A stretch of 64,000 nt of DNA from Castor canadensis (Eukaryota > Chordata > Mammalia > Rodentia > Castoridae), in assembly GCF_047511655.1 (NCBI RefSeq), contig NC_133397.1, forward strand, positions 18,005,501 to 18,069,500, given 5' to 3'. This document shows, piece by piece, positions 24,694 to 35,370 of this stretch. Each line of letters begins with the position of its first letter. The stretch's first letter is position 1. The position numbers and the translations under genes were made by a program. The notes beneath the pieces are model-generated. The model was not told the DNA's origin, searched no databases, and saw only the letters and a list, made by a program, of their open reading frames with translations.

Positions 24694-26785
24694 TTTTTTA
24701 TTTTCTTTAAAAGAGTTAATTGTGTTTGTTCAACCATGTGAAATGCATGCATAGGAACTGGTGTCCTGCACTCAAGCATTACAGAGATAAAAATATACAA
24801 CTTTCAACACAGACAAAAATACGTTCACATTGTTAAAATCAACATTTTCTATACAAGTATTGAGCTGATGGAATTCAAATTCTGAGTTTTTCATATATGG
24901 CTTTCACTTGTATTAAACACATGTTTACTTACAACATGGATAGAGAATAAAGACCTATTAAAGCCATTTTCATGTAATGAAACACTGCGAAATACATACA
25001 TAAGTACAAACTAATACAGGCAAGGATTCTAAAATTCATCTTTCTTGGTTATATGTCACTGAGTATCCTTATGGCAGAACACACAGCTTGTTGATAGCAC
25101 CAAGCCTCTGCAACAGGAACACGTACCTTTGCTTTTCCATCAAGTCACTGGAGGGGCTGAAGTTGAGGTGGAGCTTCAATTGGGATAGGTGTGTGTCATG
25201 ACACAAGCTGGCCTGAAGGGTACCTAGCAGTTTCATCAATTCCATTTCCAAATTCATCTCAAGGTCCAGAGTACAAAACACTTCGAAAGACTCATGGTTC
25301 AGGGCCTGTCAAGATAAGCTGTGCCCAACATGGGAGACATTGGGCATTTCCCAGGGATTCACCTCATGCCTGTTGTGCCCAGGGTGCTCCTGCTGATAGT
25401 AACAATGGCCTGTGCCTGCATATAACCTCGAGTGTCCCTGCCACTGCTCTCAATGACTTTTTGTATTTTTCAGAATAATCCATTTTCTTGAGTGACCAGC
25501 TTCCAGAATGGGACAAGCTCCAACTCTAAGATTTGTGTGGCTTCTGAATGGGGTGTTTGTAGTCCTTGGATTTCTGGAAGTCACTTGTCTCCAAGCCTTT
25601 GTAAGGAGCCCATTGGTACACTTTCCTTGGCAGGATGTCACTGAGGTGCTAGAGCTGATCTGTGACTTAGACCCACCAGAGGTAGAGACTCTGTCATTTT
25701 TTCTCTTTTTAGGAGAGACAGAACATGACAGGGACCTGGATTAGTTCTGCTCCAGCTTTAGCTTGCTCCTTACTTGGGGCAAGCTATTCACAGGGCTATC
25801 AGCCGTGGCTTTCTTCATCCTTCACTTTCTCTCAGTGTTCTTCACAAAGTGAAGAAGGCTTACTTCCTTTACCTTCTTTGGGGGATTCTGCCACCTTAGG
25901 ACAGGAAAGAACCCTGCAATGCTACCCAGAAATGTGGTGCCCCAGGCAGCTGGCTTGTGTTCTGTGTCCCTTCGGTGCCATACTTTCTCTTCCTACCTCA
26001 TTTTCCAGGTGTGTCAGATTGACTTATTTCCATGTATAAAGCTGCAAGATTTTAAAGAAGATTTCTTGAATTTTGTCTTCAGTTGCTCTAAACAAAAGAA
26101 ACCAGTGTGGATAATTGGGTAAAGGGGACTCCAGCATCCAGCAGTGAGGTAGATGCAGGTGCAATGTTCTCAGGCTGAACCTCATGAGGATATCTGTGTG
26201 AGGGTTATGATTCACATAGTTCTGTGCAGTCTGGACCAGGTGTGGACTGTACTCACATTCTAATACCTGAAGGTATGAAATGATTTTTTCTGGAAAGTGC
26301 CTCATATGGACGTGGAAGCCCAGCTCCATGAGGATCTATTTTTTTGCCTTTATTATCTGGTTCTTTAAGTTAAAACACCCTTGATATACTAGTAGAGATA
26401 TAGGTTTCTTTTACTCTCTCAGGTGTTGATGGTGATGGAATACATTGATGATGTCCCAGATTTGTCTTGTAGCCTCTTCTATTTTGGAGGCCAGTTGTAT
26501 ACAGACCATAGGCACATACTCCATAGAATGATTCCCAAATGTTTCTTTGTTCAGTGTAAAAGGACCACTGGAACAACCGCTGCCTCTCAGTCATTGTCAC
26601 TTGGGATGAGCCCACAGCCTACCTTGTGGAGGGTGGTATCTGTATTGACATCAAGACCTCTCCACATGGAGAGCTTTGCAGCAATGCTTGTTGTCCATTA
26701 GCCAGTGGTTCTCCAATGTCATAGGCACCCCTGAATACAACCTGTCTGAGATCAGCACCCCCAGCTTGTGCCTCTTCAGGACCAT
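24694..26785 (-). pseudogene. CCNL2P: cyclin L2 processed pseudogene
   Basis: Cyclin L2 is a nuclear cyclin with an arginine/serine-rich tail that works with CDK11 in transcription and splicing. Read on the minus strand with frameshifts, this copy follows the protein from near its N terminus to its end: GVLISDRLYSG (26730-26765), [121 protein letters not shown] and the terminal EHPGHNRH (about 25350-25390). No introns interrupt it. A 3' UTR-like stretch follows to a T-rich run (antisense A-tail) at 24694-24715. Stops occur after LRE and LYTWK, along with many frameshifts, so it is dead. The RS tail is shortened. The first residues of CCNL2 are missing or unreadable. Similarity to the CCNL2-specific tail argues against CCNL1. 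Confidence 0.9.
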
Positions 26786-27740
26786 GGATCACAAAGCCTT
26801 GGAATGACATTTCTTGATATTGAACTGAATTCAGTGAAGAAAGAGGTTGAACTTTGGATTGCTTTTGAGTTATAATGATAAAAAATAAAAACACTTTTCA
26901 GCTGTTATATTTTACCTATTTTGTGAATTCACAAATACAGAATTGACTTTTTGTATCAGATTCTTAATTCACTGTTAAATATGCATTCAGTTATAACTAT
27001 TTAGCCTATGAAATGATCAAGGCTCAAGTCTAAATACTGTTAAATACTATATGTGTAAGATTAAGTTTTAAGAATAAGACTTGATTCTCAAAGATGGAGA
27101 TACAAGCAGGTAGATTCTATTTTAGTGAGTAGCTGATAATTGAACTTATGTGTGAATTTTAAGTTATATTTGTGTTATACAAGAACTGTATTTAATACCA
27201 CAGAGTTGGAATAAACAAATATCTTAATGTGTATTGTCTATAGCCCAAGCGACTAGCTTTGATAATTAACAAACAAAAAGGGGGACATTAGTGATATTGT
27301 TTCCTGATGTTAATGTTGGAGTTCCTTTGGCATTTATTATGCCAGAAGCATTTGAAAAACACAATGTCGCAAAAGTTTCTGCTCCTATCTCCTTTCCACG
27401 CCTGACTGGCTTATTCTTCTGACTTCTTTTCTTTTTTTAATCAATTTTATATTGATAGAGTATTATATTACTTAATCTGCCTCACAATTTGAAGTCATTG
27501 TCACCCTTTATTCTGACTGTGAAACCAATAAAGCTTCAAGTTCAAAATTTAACATTTAGATATTTTAAAACCATTTCAGATTAGGAAACTGCTTCTGGTG
27601 CATAGAAAATATCATTGGATACATTATCTTTTCCATATAATAAATTGAATAATCTTCCAGACTTTCTGACATGCCAGAGAATTTATGTTGTTATTGTGTT
27701 CATAAAAGTGTCTTATAAGATGACAATTAATACTATTTAC
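26786..27740. other. AT-rich unique sequence
   Basis: No gene or recognisable repeat beyond scattered AATAAA words. Confidence 0.45.
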
Positions 27741-27744
27741 TTTA

Positions 27745-27860
27745 TAGAAGATAAGTTAGGGACAAGGAGAGCTTCAGTAATTTGCCAGAAGTCATAAAGC
27801 TTTCAGAGGGTAGGCTTGGATCTGATCTCAGGTCTATCTAACCCCAGTACTGCTGGTTTT
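27745..27860 (-). mobile_element. MIR remnant, antisense
   Basis: Reversed MIR wording: TCAGTAATTTGCCAGAAGTCA, then GGATCTGATCTCAGGTCTATC and a CCCAGTACTGCTGG end, matching the tRNA-derived head of MIR read backwards. Confidence 0.5.
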
Positions 27861-27938
27861 TGGCAGTCCTGGGCTGTCCAAAACATCAGGGCTGTAGAAG
27901 AGTCTGAGCACACTACTTTCAATTAGTTACACATGAAT

Positions 27939-28673
27939 CTATAATGATAACCTTCTAGCCCTCTTACCTGTAAGTCCTGAGAATGTAATATTACAAACAG
28001 TTGATGAATCAAGAGGCCACTTTTCTTTGTGTGTAGATCCAGGACAAAGTCCTCTCCTGGTCAGGGATGCACTCTTTTCAGGGACCTTCTTTCCTAAAGT
28101 ACAAACAGGCAGAGTCAAATCTGGTTCTTCTGTCTTCTTTGCCCTGCCTGTGATTTCATTCACTTCAACTTCAGTAGTACTTATAAGTGTAAGGAGTGGG
28201 GAGGCAGTGAGGTGGGGAAGAGAGAGGAGATGTAGAAATTCCTTCAGAGACACTCTTTTTGTTTAAAGGTATACTCATCACTTTGCCCTACACCAGGATT
28301 CAGACCCCCAGGAGACAGAGTGGGAACGTGATGGGATTTGAGAGGTGCAGGAAATTTTAGAGTCATGAAGGAGAAGTAGATCAGTAGATGGAGGACAAGG
28401 TTGGGCCATGGTGGTGGGAGCTTTGGTTTGCAAGAGGTCATGGGGTCTGTAGTGGTTGGAATGGATCTTTGATTGGGGCAGAGCATAGAGATTGGGGTAT
28501 AGCCTAGGGCAGGTTGGATCCTGAAATGAGGGCAGGAAGGGGTTGGTGTAGAACAAGAGTCTGAAAGCACAGAAAATCCAGAGGACATAGCTTTGCATCT
28601 TCTTTCCTTTCCAAAGCTCCCCTGGAGAAATCTCACCTACCATCCTCACGTGGATGAAGACACAGTCCCTCAT
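27939..28673 (-). other. exon-like stretch of unknown origin
   Basis: On the minus strand three open frames lie in a row or overlap: 28278-28673 (131 codons), 28244-28636 (130, another frame) and 27939-28253 (104, same frame as the first). Splice-like signals are visible: pyrimidine-rich acceptors ending TTTCAG at about 28561-28576 and 28521-28535, another at about 28180, and a good donor ACAG|GTAAGA at 27968/27967. No protein family is recognised, and no single frame spans an acceptor-donor pair except 28179-27968 (212 bp). The sequence is richer in G and C than its neighbours. Chance is a real alternative. Confidence 0.25.
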
Positions 28674-28702
28674 CTAAGGGCACTCCAAGTGTTCCCATTT
28701 AA

Positions 28703-28712
28703 GAGCCTCCTT
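28703..28712. repeat. SINE target-site duplication, left
   Basis: GAGCCTCCTT, identical to 28971-28980. Confidence 0.8.
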
Positions 28713-28790
28713 CCTTCCTTCTTTCCTCCTTCCCTCCCTCCCTCCCTCCCTCCCTCCTTTCTTTCTTTCTTTCTTTCTCTTTCTTTCTTT
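28709..28790. repeat. (CCTT)n (CCCT)n (CTTT)n tract
   Basis: Eighty-odd bases of only C and T (bar none), changing from CCTT to CCCT to CTTT units. It sits where the antisense A-tail of the adjoining SINE should be, so it appears to be an expanded tail. The strand asymmetry permits triplex (H-DNA) formation. Confidence 0.9.
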
Positions 28791-28970
28791 TGTCTTTGTC
28801 AGTGCTGGGTTTTGAACTCAGTATGACTTGAACCACATACCCTGCCCTTTTGGCTTTAATTTGTTGTTTTGGATAAGGTCTCACACTTTTCCTTGCACTA
28901 GCCTTGGGCCATGATCCTCCTACCTATGCCTCCACATAGCTGGGATTACAGGTGTGCACCTCCCATGGGG
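28791..28970 (-). mobile_element. B1-ID dimeric SINE
   Basis: The plus strand shows the reversed ID unit (AGTGCTGGGTTTTGAACTCA) followed by the reversed B1 unit (GCCATGATCCTCC, then TAGCTGGGATTACAGGTGTG). With the tail tract it is bracketed by a perfect 10-bp target-site duplication at 28703-28712 and 28971-28980. RNA polymerase III B-box (GGTTCAA-type) is degenerate. Confidence 0.85.
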
Positions 28971-28980
28971 GAGCCTCCTT
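28971..28980. repeat. SINE target-site duplication, right
   Basis: GAGCCTCCTT, identical to 28703-28712. Confidence 0.8.
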
Positions 28981-31221
28981 CTATAGACTGCTTCTTACCT
29001 AGTTTCTTCTCTCATACTCAGTGGCACATAAGTCCATCTTTTTAGAAGCCATTCTTAATGGACAGGGCAGTAGCAGTCACCTCATCTTATGATACTGACT
29101 TATAGACCACAATCTTGTATTTATGTACATTCTGCATTCAGATCACTTGTGCTGAACAACGACAACAAAACAACAACAAAAAACATGGGAAATCAGAGGC
29201 CTATCTTTGCACTGCATACACATTAATTGGAGGAAAAAATAACAAAATCTGTCTATTACCTTGATAAGGAATCATCAGGTAAATACTAGAGAGCTGTAAA
29301 ATGTCTCTTACAGATCAGGACATGGTGCCCTAAGCCACTGCTAAACCACAATCACTGTAACCTGTCACTATGGGGTCTTATGGAATTCTGATTCAGAAAG
29401 TCTGATTCAACTGAAGCCCAGAATCCTGCACTTTCTCCAGCCAGCACTGATGTTGAGGATCACATTTTGACTATCAAGGCGAGGCTCTAGTTGCTTTTGC
29501 ACTGTGGGCTCCCAGCCCGTCAGCTGACCTACCCATAGCCTCACACTCAAACTAGCAGTCAAAATGTCCCCCCATTCCTGTTGCAAGTGACCATTAGGTT
29601 TTCTCTGCTTGAAGAATCCAGGCAGATGGTCTTTTAGTGACCTCATTGTTCTCGTGAAAAAAGAATCTCTTGGAAATTGTTACAGCCTCTGCTTTTCCCA
29701 CTGTGCCTCCCCAGGGGCTCTGGGGCTCCTCTCTTGCCCTCCTACCGCTTGGAAAGAGTGACAAGTATGTTCACCATGCTTCTGGACTGATTGTGTTTCC
29801 ACTGCCTGAGGCTGGGCTTTTGAATTTTTCAACAGAAAAAAAAGTCCTGCACTAGGAAATAATTTTCCTGTCGGTGGGTTCTATATATGTTCTATGCAAC
29901 AACTGATATGCCACACAGATACTCCAGGTAACAAAGGAGAGCTGTTTTCCAATGCTGACCTCATTGCCAGCAAGCCGTGGTGACCAGTGACCTTTGACAA
30001 CCCTTTCTGCAGGACTCAGGACTCCCTCTTTGGCCATGATTAATTCTATGTTCTGAACTGAAATGACAATCATTTATTATTCTGTTTTACATATGCACCT
30101 CCAGGGAGTCCAGCTAAAAGCTCTAATTTTCTTGTTCAATTGCAGCACTGTTCTTTGAGAGGCATTGACTGCAGAGATGCTAAAAGGATGTCAGTTCAGT
30201 GAATTATTGAGTTTTAGACAGAATCATATGCTTATATGGATTCAGGTAGCGCTTACTGAAATATGATGCTGGCTTCCCTTTTGCCCTGGGCCTATATGTT
30301 CATAGGAGGAAGAACAATGAACTCAGGTGGGAGTGACCTATTAGGAAAATCAATGAGGTCGGACACTCCTGCTGTCTGCCTGCAGAGCCTGGCTGTCCTT
30401 AGATACAGCCAGAGTTGTCAATCAGCTCTGAGAGGACCTTGGCTGGCTGCCTCTTCATCATTTTCCCAGCCCATGCCTGCGGGAATGGAAATCAAAGCAG
30501 TTTTCTGCTGATTTAAATTGTGTCATTCAAGATCCTGTCCATAAAAGTGTTTTAACAACATGAAATCTCTTAATCTTCTACTTAAAATGATGATGGAAAT
30601 TTCAGAGCAGGAGTTTTGAGACCCATTAGATTGCCTGAATGTGCATAGGAGTGCAGTGTTTCTGGTGAGCTCTTGGAGACCTGGAGATGTTAGTTGAGTA
30701 AGATGAGAACTTTTGAGTCTCAGTCCAGCCCTGAGATAAACTCTGCTTTTACCTCAGCCTTTAGAAGAATGGAAATGTCCAGAAATCTTTCATATGATGT
30801 GTTTTCTGGGCATCTTTATACATAAAAATTTATGTTTATGTGTGCTTCAGTTTAGGCTATTTAATTTAATGATAAATAAAATTAGGAACTTTAGACTTCT
30901 TGGTGGGACTGTGAAACTAGAGACAAATCTGAAAAAGAACAAATGCAGAGCTTATAAGAGGAAAGGAGCCCCAGGCAGCTGAAAGTGAAAAATGGATGAA
31001 GCTTGGAGAAACTGAGGGAAGAGAAATGATCCAAGTACTTCTCAAGCTAGGAGTCAGGCTGCAGCCAGGAGGGGGCTTCAGACCTGGGAAAAATTGTGTC
31101 TGATGGCGGAGACAGAGAAAAGAGAATTGCCATTAGCCTTGTCTGATGATTTAAAGATGGTTTTGCCATGGGGAAATAAGGGGTCTGGAGGAAGTCATAG
31201 CCATCTAGTTCATGTGCTTTA
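28981..31221. other. unique sequence, no gene seen
   Basis: Apart from a short A/C-rich (CAACAA) patch near 29156-29184, no repeat or coding structure is recognised. Confidence 0.45.
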
Positions 31222-31642
31222 TTGTGGTCTGAATGTTGGCGCCCCACCTCCAATGAATATGCTGAATCCTGCTATGTTTTAGATCTTGTGTGTTCAACCA
31301 AAGGCCCTTGGATTAGAGGCTTGATCCTCAGCAGGGTGCTATTTGGAGGTGATGGAAGCTTTAAAAGGTAGGACCTACTGGGAGGTTTTGTATCAATGGG
31401 GTGCAATTTCAAATGGGATTGTGAGATTCTTTTTTTCTTTCCCTTCCTCTCTTTTGCTTCCTGGTCATGAAATAAACAGTTTGCTATGCTGTGCGTTGCT
31501 AGCTATGAGTCTCCATTGGTCCAAAACAATTGGACCAATGATCATGGACTGAGACTCTAAAACTGTGAACCAAAATAAACCTATTTATTTACTACAATAA
31601 ATATCTCAGGTATTTGTTATAGTGGTGAAAAGCAAGCTAACA
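31222..31642 (+). mobile_element. MaLR-like LTR, about 420 bp
   Basis: It begins TTGTGGTCTGAATGTTGG and ends AAGCAAGCTAACAC, the LTR-type start and end of MaLR-related elements. Inside are GGTAGGACCTACTGGGAGG, ACTGTGAACCAAAATAAACC (a polyadenylation-type region) and TCTCAGGTATTTGTTATAG. The exact subfamily is uncertain; a rodent-specific MaLR or an unrelated rodent medium repeat are both possible. Confidence 0.6.
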
Positions 31643-32180
31643 CTACTCCTAATCACCTATATGTTAGGTATTGAGGCCTTTGGAAGGTGATCAGACCATG
31701 AGGGTGAAATCTTCATGAATGGAATTAGTGCCCTTATAAGAATCTTCAGAGAGGTGCATTTGCCACTTCCACCATGTGAGGACAGTGAGAAGGTGCCATC
31801 TATGAAGCCAAAATTGGACCTCACTAGGCATTGAGTCTACTAATGTCTAAGTCTTAAAATTCTCAGGTTCCAGAACTGTGATAAATTTCTTTGCTTTTTA
31901 AGTTACCTAATTTAAGCCAAGAGTTGGTGACTCATGCCTGTAATCCTAGATACTGGGGAGGTTGAGATCTGGTGGATAGCAGTTCAAGACCAGCCCAGGC
32001 AAAAAGTTTGGGAAACCCCATCTCCAAAATAACCAAAGCAAAGAGTGGAGTAAAGGTGTGGCTCAAGCAGTAAAGCATCTGCTTTGCAGACATGGTTTCA
32101 AACCCTAGTCCTGCCAAAGAAAAAACAATTACTTAATTTACAAGTGGTATTTCTCACCAGCAGCTCAAGTGGATAAAGGC
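31643..32180 (+). mobile_element. MLT1-type LTR split by a SINE
   Basis: Sense MLT1 wording: GAGGCCTTTGGAAGGTGATC, CATGAGGGTGAAATC, GAATTAGTGCCCTTATAAGA, CACCATGTGAGGAC, AGGTTCCAGAACTGTGATAA, and then, after the SINE at 31915-32128, the LTR end (AAGTGGTATTTCTCACCAGCAG). The 5' tens of bases are missing, next to the LTR at 31222-31642. Confidence 0.75.
31915..32128 (+). mobile_element. B1-ID dimeric SINE inside MLT1
   Basis: B1 part: ACTCATGCCTGTAATCCTAG, then GTTCAAGACCAGCCCAGGC and GAAACCCCATCTCC. ID part: GTGGCTCAAGCAGTAAAGCA and GGTTTCAAACCCTAGTCCTG, with a short A-rich tail. It is flanked by TTACCTAATTTA (31903-31914) and TTACTTAATTTA (32129-32140), a 12-bp target-site duplication with one mismatch. 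Confidence 0.9.
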
Positions 32181-32589
32181 ATGCTTATATCCACAAGAAG
32201 ATTTTCACCGTTAGGAAATGATGTTCCTCACTCACAGAGTTCCTGGGAAAGTTATGGGAGAAATTCAGTGAAACTTTGCTGCCAGACACCTTCATGCACA
32301 CAAAATGTCCAAGATGTAGTGTCCACACAGCAATGGAGATAGTGTCTGTGCAGCACTTAGCACTATATGTGACCCGTGATAGACAGTCAATGAGCACTTG
32401 CTTTCATTGCTCATTTTGTAAACGTGGACCTAGAGACTCCCCTGTGCTTGTAACTACAACTAGAAATGCAAAGGAATAAATCAAGTGCATTCACCATTCC
32501 TTGGAAGCTCAAAATACCGTGTTAAGTTATCCTAGTGTAATGAGGTAAGTGAGCAAACAATGATGAACAGAGAGTTGTGGAAACATAGC

Positions 32590-32960
32590 AGAGGGGGATA
32601 CTGGCTGCCTGAAGGAGTCAGGAGAGACTTCTCAGAGGAAGTGACATTTTGGCTGCTTCATGAAGGATAAGTAAGTCTGTATAAGGCTGATGAAGAAAAG
32701 GGAAATTTGGTCTTTGGAGGACATTTTAGAATAGGGTGCTAACATAGACAAATGCCAGGGAAAGATGAAAGTTCTGGTAAACTTCTAGAATAGTCAGACA
32801 TTTGGGATGGTTGAAGGGAAGTTACACAGAAGTAATGATGGGTGTTAAAGTTGAAAACCAATCAAGAAGGACCTTGTATTCATAACAAGCTGTTTTGACT
32901 TTATCCATCAGACAATAGGTAGCCAATGGAGTTTTTAAGGCAAGTGTGACAGAGTTGATC
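32590..32960 (-). mobile_element. L2 LINE, antisense copy 3
   Basis: Reversed L2 wording in order: CTTCTCAGAGGAAGTGACAT, TGAAGGATAAGTAAG, GACCTTGTATTCATAACAAG, GACTTTATCCATCAGACAAT, GTAGCCAATGGAGTTTTTAA and GTGTGACAGAGTTGATCT. It covers the same part of L2 as the antisense copies in the first 5 kb. Confidence 0.65.
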
Positions 32961-34119
32961 TCCATGTACCACAGTTATTTCTCTAGTTTGACTGGCTGAG
33001 ACACTCTGGGAGTTGCTTGGTTGCTTGGTCGTCTCTCTGTAGTCTCAGTAGATGGATCTGGTTGAACATGTACTAACCTCTCCCCAAGGGATCTGAAGAA
33101 TGACAGGCTTGCCTCTTCCCAGGCTCCAGGCAGACAGCAGTGTGTGGCCTTACCATTTCATATCACTAAGCCTTACCTAACAACTGATGCAGCTGCTGGC
33201 TCTGAAATGAGTCTCACAACCAAATCAAATTTAAGAACCATTTTTTTTCAGTAAGAATTTACTCTTCCCTGGTTAAATTTCTACTGCAAAATATTATGAT
33301 CCTTACTTTACCATGCTCCTTGCCCCCTACCAGGCTGCTGCCTGTCACTCTGCATCATTCATGGCCTGAGGACCAGAATGACACATTAGGCTTGGCTGTC
33401 AAGAACAGTCCCTGCCCTGTTCTCTCCACAGGCCACACAGCCTGAGAGCAAGAGTCTAAAGATTCTTCATTAGAACAACCCTTCAGGAGATTTAGTGATG
33501 CTTTCTTGCCAAGATCTAATCAGAAGCAAATGATCAATTGAGGATTAAGCCAATGCCCAGGTTTGAATTAGGTCAAAAGTATTTTTTTTTCTGATGATTT
33601 AAGTTCATTGTGTTCTAGATTTTTCACACGCTCTACTTGGACAATGAGATGGCTGAATAAGGAAACCAGTAAGGCATCTTCCTTTCCAGAGTGTTAGAAT
33701 ATCCTGAAGCTCAGTTTCATCTGAAGGACACCAGAAGAGACTATCTCTAACCTACCCGCTGTGCAACACTGAGAAGTGACCAAGACCAACAGAGCAATGA
33801 CTGCTGAAACTTCTGACACTGCTTAGCTTGGGTTAATGCAGAACAGAGGAAAGAAGTTAGGGTGGGTACCAATAACAAAAGAGAGATTTGGTTCATTCAA
33901 TAATTTTCTTCAGATAAGAAAGACAGAGAGAGAGAGAGAGAGAGACTTTAACTAATAGGTACCATAATGGATATTTGGGCTGCCAAGGGGCAGGGGAAGA
34001 TATTAGTCAAGAATTCCCAAGGAGAGTTGATCTAACTGCATTAATGTTTTGCTTGAGTAGTTTCATATAGTTTAAACATTGTATAGATCGTAATATAGAT
34101 GAGCTGTTTTAGTTACTGT
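32961..34119. other. unique sequence with a (GA)n run
   Basis: No gene seen. A GA repeat lies at 33924-33945. Confidence 0.45.
33924..33945. repeat. (GA)11 microsatellite
   Basis: Nearly perfect GA run. Confidence 0.9.
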
Positions 34120-34310
34120 TCCAAGCATTTTATGTGTAAAAATTCAGTCCTTAAATCAAACCTATGTAAAATGATGGGGACACTGAACAAGAGAAAGAAC
34201 AAATAATTTGGCCATGGACATACACTTGTTGAATGGGGAAATCAGAACTCAAACCAAGTCAGTCTGGCTCTGGAAATGTCCGTGCTCCTAATCGCTGTAT
34301 GATGCTGCCT
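34120..34310 (-). mobile_element. MIR, antisense
   Basis: Reversed MIR landmarks in order: CCAAGCATTTTATGTG, AATCAAACCTATGTAAAATG, TGGGGACACTGAACAAGA, AATCAGAACTCAAACCAAG, AGTCTGGCTCTGGAAATGTC and CGTGCTCCTAATCGCTGTAT. Confidence 0.65.
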
Positions 34311-34311
34311 A

Positions 34312-34750
34312 TATTAGTTTCCTGTTGTTGCTGTAACAAGTTACTACAAACATAATGGCTTAAAAGTACACAAATTTATTCTTACAGAAATCTAAAATGG
34401 CTTTAATAATAAAACTGTGATGGTAAGCAAAGGGCTTTTCTGAATTCTGTGAGTCATTTTAGCAAATTATGACAGCTGAAGAGGTCATGGGAGCTCCTAT
34501 ATTTGTAACCAGTTGGTGTGAAGGAAAAGCTGTTTGTGGTGGACTGAGCCCTTTAACTTGCGGGGTCTTTATAACCCTGGTTAGTGCCATAATGAATTAT
34601 GCTATACTATACCAGTATTGAATATTCCCCATCTCAGTATTCTTACCTTATTCAAATCTGCAAAATCCCTTTTGCCATGTGTGGTAATGTGGTCACAGGT
34701 TTTGGGGAATAGGAGATGGGCATCTTTGGGGACAGCTGTTGTTCTGCCTT
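34312..34750 (-). mobile_element. MLT1-like LTR, antisense, interrupted
   Basis: The left arm (34312-34382) is the reversed LTR end: TATTAGTTTCCTGTTGTTGC, TGTAACAAGTTACTACAAAC. The right arm (34627-34750) is the reversed LTR start: ATCTGCAAAATCCCTTTTGC, GGTCACAGGTTTTGGGG, ATCTTTGGGGACAGC, GTTCTGCC. Between them lies foreign sequence at about 34383-34605. The central LTR part seems lost. Confidence 0.65.
34383..34605 (+). mobile_element. insert in the MLT1-like LTR, ancient repeat of unnamed family
   Basis: Contains AATAATAAAACTGTGATGG, TCTGTGAGTCATTTTAGC, AATTATGACAGCTGAAG and GGACTGAGCCCTTTAACTTG. I recall these phrases from a mammalian interspersed repeat with an LTR-like AATAAA region but cannot name it. 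Confidence 0.4.
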
Positions 34751-35179
34751 CCATCCTGCTTCAAAGCATTTACACCTTACTGGAGGGCCTAACATCTGGT
34801 AGGGTAGATAGATGAGTCTGACACCACCAATCATCAGGAAGCAGCAGATTTGTTTTGGAGCAATCCATCTAGGCTGACATACTCTAGGGGTGCAGCCAGG
34901 AGGACTCTCAGCCCAGCTCCTCCAAACTCTTGCTTGGCTTTGTAAGGGCTTCTCAATTGACTTCTATGGCCTTAGTTCCATCCCTTGCTTGCCACTGAAT
35001 AAACTGCTATAAGAATTTAATAGAGTATGTATGTATAAAAATATTCACAAATAGTTTAAAAGCATAATCTTATTTTTTATATTCTGCCAAGTAACAAGTA
35101 CAAAAGTTGGTTGGACCATTACTAGTCCCAGATTAATTTACTTAATACATGCACTAGCCTTGTACCAGTATCCAGAGAT

Positions 35180-35370
35180 TTAATTATTATGACAACCTTA
35201 TTAAATAGACCAATAGAACAATTCCCACTAGATAGGGAAATAGAGGTACACAGTGGTTAATCGGCTGTCATAATGACACACATCTCAGAGTCGGAAAGTG
35301 TTAGAAGCAAGACTCAAGTGCAGGCATTCTGGCTCAAAGTCTCTCTCCTCTTTTAACTACCTCATGCAGC
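35180..35370 (-). mobile_element. MIR remnant, antisense
   Basis: Reversed MIR order: TATGACAACCTTATTAAATAG, AGGGAAATAGAGGTACACAG, AGCAAGACTCAAGTGCAGGC and TCTGGCTCAAAGTCTCTC. Diverged. Confidence 0.5.

Noticed and set aside
25191-26701. Several plus-strand frames of 67-104 codons
   Set aside because: They are antisense to the cyclin L2 retrocopy and have no family resemblance.
28244-28636. Weak resemblance of one minus-strand frame to amelotin-like secreted proteins (PALG... and GGLN words)
   Set aside because: Only two short words agree, the part between does not match, and the known gene has short exons unlike this stretch.
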